Below are positions 7,972 through 14,033 of a stretch of 34,301 nt of DNA, piece by piece; position 1 is the first letter of the stretch, and every line of letters begins with the position of its first letter. Made by a program: the position numbers and the translations under genes. Location of the stretch: assembly GCA_903850505.1 (NCBI GenBank), contig CAINLT010000489.1:1-34301 (forward strand). The letters run 5' to 3'. A model generated the notes under the pieces. The model did no database searches, was not told the DNA's origin, and saw only the letters and a program-made list of their open reading frames with translations. The DNA is from an uncultured Myxococcales bacterium (GTDB lineage: Bacteria > Myxococcota_A > UBA9042).

Positions 7972-8679
7972 ATGACTGAGAAGCTGCCGCCTGAACTGCT
8001 GGCTGATCCCGCTGTGATTGCCGCGCGCCTGAAGCGCATTGAGCGCCACCGCGCGCGCATGGCGCAAACGCCGTCCTTGGCGGATGACGCGCCGATGGGC
8101 TCCGGCGCGCCGAATCGCCACGGCATGCCCAAGTTGCCGCCGGGGCAGACGCCCGCGCGCAAGTGGCCAGTGCTGGACGTGGGCGTCCATCCGACGGTGA
8201 CGGCGGCGCAGTGGCGGCTGCGGATCGATGGCGCGTGCGACAAGCCGCTGGAACTGGACCTGCAACAGCTCCAACAACTGCCGCAGGTGATCGACACGAG
8301 CGATTTTCACTGTGTGACGACGTGGTCCAAGATGGACCTGACGTTCGTGGGCGTGCGCGTCTCCACGCTGCTGGCGTTGGCGGAAGTGCAGGAAACGGCG
8401 GCGGCGCTGATGTGCCATGGCTATGACGGCTATACGACGAACGTGACGCTGGACGAGGCGCTCAAGGACGACGTGCTGGTGACGTGGCAGGTGGAGGGCA
8501 AGCCGCTGCCGCGCGAGCACGGCGGGCCGGTGCGGATGATTACGCCGCAACTGTGGGCGTGGAAAGGCGCGAAGTGGCTGAGCCGGATTGAGATCCTGAC
8601 GGCCGATGCCCCCGGATTCTGGGAACAGCGTGGCTACTCGATGACGGCGTACCCGTGGCGGGATGATCGCTACGGTTGA
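7972..8679 (+). CDS. Sulfite oxidase-like molybdopterin-dependent oxidoreductase
   Basis: A 235-residue protein with the sulfite-oxidase-type molybdopterin fold. The predicted molybdenum-ligand cysteine is Cys114 in DFHCVTTWSK. Other family marks are LMCHGYDGYTTNV (about 146-158), the HGGPVRMITPQLWAWKGAKW block (about 183-202) and a C-terminal PGFWEQRGY. The length fits the single-domain bacterial group and lacks the C-terminal dimerisation domain of animal sulfite oxidase. No twin-arginine signal is present, unlike MsrP (YedY), so a cytoplasmic location is likely. No haem partner is nearby. ATG 7972 follows GGGA. The substrate cannot be deduced. It shares a 90-base divergent gap with the hotdog gene. 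Confidence 0.9.
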   Translation: MTEKLPPELLADPAVIAARLKRIERHRARMAQTPSLADDAPMGSGAPNRHGMPKLPPGQTPARKWPVLDVGVHPTVTAAQWRLRIDGACDKPLELDLQQLQQLPQVIDTSDFHCVTTWSKMDLTFVGVRVSTLLALAEVQETAAALMCHGYDGYTTNVTLDEALKDDVLVTWQVEGKPLPREHGGPVRMITPQLWAWKGAKWLSRIEILTADAPGFWEQRGYSMTAYPWRDDRYG

Positions 8680-8694
8680 TATCGATCGCTGATC

Positions 8695-8724
8695 TTGTCG
8701 CGTAACTGCATAGAAATAAATGAT
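8695..8724 (+). promoter_or_regulatory. AT-rich candidate promoter before the radical SAM gene
   Basis: The gap 8680-8747 holds a marked AT-rich patch (TAGAAATAAATGATAAAA at 8711-8728) in an otherwise very GC-rich window. TTGTCG at 8695-8700 and AATGAT at 8719-8724 are 18 bases apart. The boxes are only partial matches, but the base composition supports a promoter here. Confidence 0.33.
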
Positions 8725-8747
8725 AAAAGCTGCTTGACGGGCGATCG

Positions 8748-10154
8748 GTGTCGGTCCATCATCCCCTGCGTCCCGCGGATGCGCGCGCCATGGCGACGCC
8801 GGGCAATGGAGCCATGATGCAACCGGGCGCTGAGACGTCACAAGCCGCAGCCGACTTTCTGCGCTACCTCGCCCCGATGGCGCTTGGCCAGCCGTTTGAG
8901 GCGCGGTTCGTGCTGGAAGGAATCGCCGCCGATCGCTGCATTGACCTGCATTTCCGCGATCTTGCCGACAAGCGTCCGTTCAGCATCCGCATCACGCCGC
9001 GCCGGGAAGGTCGGCGGTTCCTGGCGACGGCGGGGCGAATGGACTTGTCGCTCGTCATCGAGGGCGACGCGGGTCAGGAGGTCGTCGCTTTTGTTCGCAA
9101 GACGGCGGCGCTGTTGCGTCAGCGGACCGAAGGCGTATCAGACGCCGCGCTGGAGGACTGCTTCCGTTCGGCCCAAGCGCCGTTGCTGCGCAAGGTCGGC
9201 CGGGTGCCGCGCGAGAAGATGATCGACCTGCGCATTGGCCACGTCTGCAACGCCAACTGCAAGTTCTGCACGGATCGCCTGACGCCAGAGGCGCTGCCGA
9301 AAGCGCCGCTTGCGACGTTGACGCGGGAGTTGGAGCGCGTGCGCGCCGCGGGCTTTGAAGGCGTGACGCTGACCGGCCTGGAGCCGACGTTGCGCACGGA
9401 CTTGCCAGAGCTGATTGGCATTGCCCGTGGCCTTGGTTTTGCCGAGATTCACTTGATCTCCAATGGCGGACGCCTCGCGGATATCGGCTACATGGAAGCG
9501 GTCAAGGCGGCGGGCCTGACGGTCTTGATCCTGAGCATCCACGCTGCGACGGCTGAAGTGGAGGACGCGATTACGGGGCGGCCAGGGCTGTTTGCCAAGA
9601 AGCGGCAGGTGCTGGAGAACGTCCAGCGGCTCTTTGGCGATCGCGCGACCCAGGACGCGCGCGGCACCTTCTTTCGCACGAACAGCGTGATCGTGCAGCA
9701 GAATTTGCCCAGCCTGCCGGCGCTCGTGGCGTTGCTGGAGCAGTTTCAGTCGTCGCTCATCGTGCTGTGTTATCCGTGGATCAAGGGCAAGGCGGCGCGC
9801 GACTTTGCCGGCCTCGTGCCGGACTACGCAGCGGTGGCGGAAGCGCTTGCACCGATGCGGTCGCGGATCCTGGATAGCCGCAGCGTCATCTCGCTGGCGA
9901 ACCTGCCGCCCTGCGTGTTGCGCGGCTTGCCGGTTGGGACGACGCAGTACAAGAACCTGGTGCGCGCCGAGGCAGTGCCGGTTGTTGTCGAGGGCGGCGA
10001 ACCGGAAGTCACCCTGCCCAGCAAGATGGATGAAAGCCTGGGCCATCCGCCGGTGTGCGACGGCTGCGTCATGCGCGGCTCGTGTGCGGGCGTCTCGTCG
10101 CTCTACTTGCAGCACTATGGCACGCTGGGACTGCGCACCCTCACGCCCGCGTAA
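8748..10154 (+). CDS. Radical SAM protein with C-terminal cysteine cluster
   Basis: About 468 residues. The radical SAM cluster motif CxxxCxxC is seen as CNANCKFC (Cys167, 171, 174 from the GTG start). It is followed by GVTLTGLEPTLR, where Gly-Leu-Glu-Pro occupies the usual GGEP position, and by LISNGGRL. An N-terminal domain of about 150 residues precedes the barrel. The C-terminus carries CDGCVMRGSCAGV (Cys437, 440, 446) plus an upstream LPPCVLRGLP, suggesting an auxiliary iron-sulfur site as in SPASM-type enzymes. No precursor peptide gene or modification partner is visible next to it. The GTG at 8748 is used here; ATG at 8790 is possible and the ribosome site is weak for both. The substrate is unknown. 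Confidence 0.87.
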   Translation: MSVHHPLRPADARAMATPGNGAMMQPGAETSQAAADFLRYLAPMALGQPFEARFVLEGIAADRCIDLHFRDLADKRPFSIRITPRREGRRFLATAGRMDLSLVIEGDAGQEVVAFVRKTAALLRQRTEGVSDAALEDCFRSAQAPLLRKVGRVPREKMIDLRIGHVCNANCKFCTDRLTPEALPKAPLATLTRELERVRAAGFEGVTLTGLEPTLRTDLPELIGIARGLGFAEIHLISNGGRLADIGYMEAVKAAGLTVLILSIHAATAEVEDAITGRPGLFAKKRQVLENVQRLFGDRATQDARGTFFRTNSVIVQQNLPSLPALVALLEQFQSSLIVLCYPWIKGKAARDFAGLVPDYAAVAEALAPMRSRILDSRSVISLANLPPCVLRGLPVGTTQYKNLVRAEAVPVVVEGGEPEVTLPSKMDESLGHPPVCDGCVMRGSCAGVSSLYLQHYGTLGLRTLTPA

Positions 10155-10482
10155 GCCACGCGCGCCGCACGCGCGGCACTGCCCACAGCGCGGCCGTCGT
10201 CAGCGCCAGCATCGCGACCGCACCGAGGATGGCCAGCATCCGCACGTAGGGCCGGCCTTCCGCCATCCGCTTGTCCAGCACCTGTCCCGCGGTGCCCAGC
10301 CACACGAGCGCGCCGCCCACGAGCAGCAGTTGATTGAGCAGAACCGCCCAGTTGCGCCGGGTCCACAGCACCGCGGTGCATGCGAGGCAGACCAGCAGCA
10401 GGATGAAGTTGGCTTCCCGCAGGAAATGCGCGGCCAGCGCGACGTTGCCCAGCACCGTGAGCACGAGAGTCAGACGCAGCAT
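10141..10482 (-). CDS. Small four-helix integral membrane protein
   Basis: A 113-residue protein with four predicted membrane helices: LVLTVLGNVALAAHFL near the start, FILLLVCLACTAVLW, LLLVGGALVWLG and LAILGAVAMLALTTAALW, then a basic end (RVRRAWLTRA). ATG 10482 is chosen because GGAGG stands six bases upstream; an in-frame start at 10512 is less likely. The 3' end overlaps the end of the radical SAM gene by 14 bases, tail to tail. I do not recognise the family. No catalytic motif is visible. Confidence 0.7.
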   Translation of the reverse strand: MLRLTLVLTVLGNVALAAHFLREANFILLLVCLACTAVLWTRRNWAVLLNQLLLVGGALVWLGTAGQVLDKRMAEGRPYVRMLAILGAVAMLALTTAALWAVPRVRRAWLTRA

Positions 10483-10585
10483 CACCGGCCTCCGCGTGTG
10501 CCGCAACAGCACGGGCGGATCTGAACACGGCGCCGCCTCGCGGGCAACGTGCGGGCGTCACGCGTGTGCCATGCGCGCCAAACGA

Positions 10586-10638
10586 ACAAGCCGCCCCAGG
10601 TGCAGCCCGCGAAGAGCGGGGACCTGGAAGCGGCTTGT
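10586..10638 (-). terminator. Strong multi-part stem-loop terminator
   Basis: A long imperfect hairpin with three nested complementary arms: ACAAGCCGC (10586-10594) with GCGGCTTGT (10630-10638), CCAGGT (10596-10601) with ACCTGG (10622-10627), and CCCGC (10606-10610) with GCGGG (10616-10620). It lies 30 bases after the stop of the 118-residue minus-strand gene. Downstream on the minus strand is a modest T-rich stretch (TCGTTT). It probably ends the minus-strand gene run that begins with the S41 protease. Confidence 0.7.
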
Positions 10639-10668
10639 CGGATCACAAAGGCGCAGGGCGCCCGCGAA

Positions 10669-11025
10669 CTACTTCTTGGCGGTCGTCGCCTGGCGATGCG
10701 CGTCCATCAGACGCCACGGGCTGAATTTCTCCAGCTTGGTCTTCTCGCCTTCCGGAGCGTTGCCCTTCGGGTAACGCAGCGCGAGGATCGCGGTGATCGC
10801 GCCGTCACGCGTGCCAAATTCCTTGGCCATGCGCTGGGTGTTGTGCAGGTGCGTCGTCAGCTTGCTGTTCGCCGTCTGCATCAGCTTGGAGCGCGAGCCC
10901 TCGGCGGCGTCGTACAGCGCCAGGATCTTGTCCACAAGCGCGGCCTTGGAGCCGAACTGCTTCTCCACACGCTGCTTCGGGGTGGGCGGATTGACTTGCG
11001 CGGTGCCTTTCTTGCTGTTAGCCAT
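10669..11025 (-). CDS. Small basic hypothetical protein
   Basis: A 118-residue hydrophilic protein rich in Lys, with no signal or membrane segment. The N-terminus is ANSKKGTAQVNPPTPKQ and the C-terminus AHRQATTAKK; the middle appears helical (ALVDKILALYDAAEG, then LTTHLHNTQRMAKEFG). ATG 11025 is preceded by GAGGA at a normal distance. A strong terminator follows. I do not recognise the family. The basic tails would suit nucleic-acid or ribosome binding, but that is speculation. A 132-base gap separates it from the BamD-like gene upstream, so it may have its own promoter. Confidence 0.75.
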   Translation of the reverse strand: MANSKKGTAQVNPPTPKQRVEKQFGSKAALVDKILALYDAAEGSRSKLMQTANSKLTTHLHNTQRMAKEFGTRDGAITAILALRYPKGNAPEGEKTKLEKFSPWRLMDAHRQATTAKK

Positions 11026-11157
11026 GGTCTTCCTCGTATCGCCGGGCCGCTGCTGTTGCGGAATGCCGACGTTCGGTGGCGTGCGGGCGTTGCGCCCATT
11101 CGCCGTGTGATGCTGCAGCCCCAGTGGCCGCAGCGGTGTGCTCAGGGGACGGGGATT

Positions 11158-12048
11158 CTACGAATCCTCCGACTCCGTCGCAATTTCTGGCTTGTACGCG
11201 GCAGTCGGCGGCAATTCCGCCGGCATGTCGCCGGGCAAACCTTTGGCCTTGTCCGCAGCAATCGCCGCGTTCAGGGCCGCAATCTCGGTTTCCGCCCGGG
11301 CGTTTTCACCCGGGAAGCGCTGGCCAATGGCCGTCCACAGTTCAATCGCCCGCGTGCGCCACGCCAGCTTGCCGTAGGACGCCGCCAGCAGCTCATAGTT
11401 CGGCAGCGTGCGTGCGCGCGACGGGAACTGCTGCATCGCGAGGTGCATGCGGAACACGAGGCTCAGCCACTTTTCGCGCTTGGTGTAGAACTTGATGACG
11501 TATTCATGGTGGGCAAACTGCAGCGTCAGGCAGCGATCGCGCAGCTGCACGGCCTCGGTGACAAAGCGCGAGCGCGGAAACTGGCGGATGAAGCGTTCCA
11601 GGTGCGAACGCGCCTGCTGGACCGGACCCAGATCGAGCTCTTCTGACGGCGGCAGGATGAAAATATCGTCCGGTGCCAGCTGAAAGTGCGCCTTGGCGAC
11701 CATGAACATCGCGTACGGCACGTTCTCGTTGGTATCGTGGCGCTGGACAAACGAGAGGTACGTCTCGATCGACTCGTCGTACTTGTGCTGGGCAAACTGC
11801 GAATCCGCCAGGCGCAAACGCGCGAGCGCGGTCACTTTCAGGTAGGACGGCAGCTTCAGGACCTTGTGGAATTCCTGCTCGGCTTCAATCAGGGAGCCGC
11901 CGGCGAGGTGCTCCATCGCGTCGAAGTAGAGCTGCTCGGACTCGGGCAGGGGCGTCTCAGGCGCCGCCGTAGCCGCAACCTGACCGCCAGCGCACGCGGA
12001 CAGCGTGAGGCACAACAGGGCGAGGAAGGGGGCGAGACGGAGCGTCAT
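11158..12048 (-). CDS. bamD: BamD-like outer membrane assembly lipoprotein
   Basis: A 296-residue lipoprotein. A short signal peptide ends in lipobox LSAC, so it should be anchored in the outer membrane facing the periplasm. Tetratricopeptide-like helices follow: LYFDAMEHLAGGSLIEAEQE, ADSQFAQHKYDESIETYLSF, then LERFIRQFPRSRFVTEA, then YVIKFYTKREKWLSLVFR. This is the layout of BamD (YfiO), the essential TPR lipoprotein of the BAM complex that inserts beta-barrel proteins. The length is slightly above the usual 240-250, with an extra low-complexity C-terminus. ATG 12048 gives a proper signal peptide but has no clear Shine-Dalgarno. It lies 78 bases after the MlaE gene on the same strand. A BamD paralogue rather than the main BamD cannot be excluded. 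Confidence 0.8.
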   Translation of the reverse strand: MTLRLAPFLALLCLTLSACAGGQVAATAAPETPLPESEQLYFDAMEHLAGGSLIEAEQEFHKVLKLPSYLKVTALARLRLADSQFAQHKYDESIETYLSFVQRHDTNENVPYAMFMVAKAHFQLAPDDIFILPPSEELDLGPVQQARSHLERFIRQFPRSRFVTEAVQLRDRCLTLQFAHHEYVIKFYTKREKWLSLVFRMHLAMQQFPSRARTLPNYELLAASYGKLAWRTRAIELWTAIGQRFPGENARAETEIAALNAAIAADKAKGLPGDMPAELPPTAAYKPEIATESEDS

Positions 12049-12126
12049 GACCAAGCAAACAGCGCAGGAAGCCAGCGCGGGGCTGCGAAGTGTCGGAGAT
12101 CCACGGCCGTTGGTCAAGCGCGAACA

Positions 12127-12936
12127 TCAGCCGAAGAACGTGTAGATTGCTCCGGAAATCACGAAATCCAACAGCACGACGGCGAACGAGGCGTTGACCA
12201 CCGCGCGCGTCGTCGCCCAGCCCACACCTTCGGAGCCGCCGGTCGCTTCCAGTCCCGCTTGGCCGGCGATGAGCGGGATCGCGCAGCCGTAGGCGAAAGC
12301 CTTGGTCACGCCGGAGACAATGTCGCCCGCCTTGACCAGCTGGATCGACAGGAACGTGAGCGGGTGGATGCCAAAACCGAGGTAGCCGGTCAGCATCCCG
12401 GTAATCTCGCCGATCAGCGTGGCGTAGATGGTGAGGCAGATCATCATCAAGCCTGCCGCCAGAAAGCGCGGCACAATCAGGTAGTTCACCGGATCGGCGT
12501 TGCACATGCGCAGCGCGTCGACTTGCTCGGTCACCACCATTGAGCCGATCTCCGCCGCGATGCCCGAGCCGACGCGCGTGGCGATCATCATGCCCGCGAT
12601 GGTTGGCGCGAATTCCTTGATCATGATCTGCAGGAACGCCGGGCCGATCATGCTGAAATCAGGTAGGATCTTCTCCACCTGCGTGGCGACCTGATAGACG
12701 AGAATCATGCCCAGGAAGCCGATCGTCACGGTGATGAAGACCAGCGACTGCACGCCCATCGCGTACATTTGCTCCACGATGGCGCCTTTTTCGCGGCGTC
12801 CCGAGCCGATTTGCACCAGCGTGTCGCGGCACAGCGCCAGGAATTGCCGCATCGGCGCGGAAGTCGCGCGCAGCCACTTGAGCCACGCGGTTGGCGCGGC
12901 TTTCTTGACGGGCAATGGCAGGATGACGGTAGTCAC
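12127..12936 (-). CDS. mlaE: MlaE/YrbE-family ABC transporter permease
   Basis: A 269-residue inner-membrane permease of the MlaE family, which moves phospholipids between the inner membrane and the periplasm with MlaF (ATPase) and MlaD (MCE protein). Family blocks are clear: EQMYAMGVQSL, then FLGMILVYQV, RVGSGIAAEIGSM, TEQVDALRMCNADPVNYL, IVPR, and near the end GGSEGVGWATTRAVV with LLDFVISG. Five or six membrane helices are apparent. Start is a GTG at 12936, as no ATG precedes the first conserved region. It begins 12 bases after the PEGA-like gene, so they are probably one operon. No mlaF or mlaD gene is in the window, so the partners must be encoded elsewhere. Confidence 0.92.
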   Translation of the reverse strand: MTTVILPLPVKKAAPTAWLKWLRATSAPMRQFLALCRDTLVQIGSGRREKGAIVEQMYAMGVQSLVFITVTIGFLGMILVYQVATQVEKILPDFSMIGPAFLQIMIKEFAPTIAGMMIATRVGSGIAAEIGSMVVTEQVDALRMCNADPVNYLIVPRFLAAGLMMICLTIYATLIGEITGMLTGYLGFGIHPLTFLSIQLVKAGDIVSGVTKAFAYGCAIPLIAGQAGLEATGGSEGVGWATTRAVVNASFAVVLLDFVISGAIYTFFG

Positions 12937-12948
12937 GCGGTGTTTCGC

Positions 12949-14025
12949 CTACTTCTTGGGCGTGGCAGGCGGCGTGGCGCTGGTCGGCGGCGCGTCGTCG
13001 GTGTCCGCAAGCGCTTCCAGGCGCGCGTCCACCATCACCGTCTCGTCGCGGTGAATGTCGATGCGGCGATGCCAGCGATCGTAGCCTTCCTTCGCGAACC
13101 GGATAATCCACTTGCGCGCCGCCAGCTGGTACGGCTCAGCCTTGGTGCCCTTGCCGGAAATCTTGCCGTCCTGCGTGGGCTTTTCCGCGAGGCGCTGCTC
13201 GATCGGCACGTCGTCCAGGAACGTGATAACGCCGTCCGTCTGGTCCACGCGCACGATGAGCTTGCCAAAGTACGGCACCGCGCTCGGCTTGATCGTCGCC
13301 GAGGTGGGATCGCCGACGCGGACGTTGACGAACTGTTCGTAGTCGTAGAAGCCAGCGCACCGCGTCTCCGCTTTGCGCGTGCCGGTCAGCGACTCGATCG
13401 TGCCTTCACCCACGCCGACGAACACGCCGTCCAGGAAGATCTCGCACGTCTTGGGTTCGGCAAACAGGCGAATCGTACCTGTGGCGATCTTGCCCTCGCT
13501 GCGCAGCTCCGTCAGGCGATTCTCCGCCTTCTTCAACTGCGCCTCGTATTCCGGCTTCTTGGGCGAATCGCCGACTTGCCCCAGCACGCGCTTCAGCAGG
13601 ATCGTCGCGGCCGACAGCGCTTTGAATTCAGTCTCCGGCTGCTTGAGCGCCTCCGCGACGGTCGCCACGTTGAGCGGAAATTCGTGGCGAAACGGATCGA
13701 GCTGCGCCGCCGCTTCCAGGAGCGCCAACGCGCGCGCCGTCTGGCCCTTGCGTGCGGCATCCGACGCTTCCGAGAAACGCTTGACCGCTTCCTTGGCGTT
13801 GTGTTCCTTCTTCTCCTGCGCTTCCCGGGACTCGCGCGCCGACTCCGATTCCTGCACAACGGACGCGGCAGCGGCGGCCTTGGCTTTTTCCTTTTCTTCG
13901 GTCGCCTTCTTCTTGGCGTCCACTTCGCTGCGATCCACCTCAGGCGCCTGCGCCCACGCGGGGGGGGCAGCCGTCAGCGTCAGGCTGACAAGGGACAAGT
14001 GAAGAACGAGGCGAAACGGCGACAT
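12949..14025 (-). CDS. Secreted PEGA-like domain protein with N-terminal coiled-coil/Ala-Lys region
   Basis: A 358-residue exported protein. The signal peptide ends near PAWAQA. A charged Lys/Glu/Ala segment follows (about 30-75), probably helical or coiled coil, then a TPR-like helix pair (SDAARKGQTARALALLEAAAQLDP), then two beta-rich segments. The first reads IRLFAEPKTCEIFLDGVFVG with GTIESLTGTRKAETRCAGF; the second has GVITFLDDVPIEQRLAEKP with YQLAARKWIIRFAKEGYDRW. Both resemble PEGA domains, which occur in surface or periplasmic proteins of Myxococcota. ATG 14025 is supported by GAGG six bases upstream. It sits eight bases after the S41 protease stop and 12 before MlaE. Confidence 0.78.
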   Translation of the reverse strand: MSPFRLVLHLSLVSLTLTAAPPAWAQAPEVDRSEVDAKKKATEEKEKAKAAAAASVVQESESARESREAQEKKEHNAKEAVKRFSEASDAARKGQTARALALLEAAAQLDPFRHEFPLNVATVAEALKQPETEFKALSAATILLKRVLGQVGDSPKKPEYEAQLKKAENRLTELRSEGKIATGTIRLFAEPKTCEIFLDGVFVGVGEGTIESLTGTRKAETRCAGFYDYEQFVNVRVGDPTSATIKPSAVPYFGKLIVRVDQTDGVITFLDDVPIEQRLAEKPTQDGKISGKGTKAEPYQLAARKWIIRFAKEGYDRWHRRIDIHRDETVMVDARLEALADTDDAPPTSATPPATPKK

Positions 14026-14033
14026 AGGCAACC

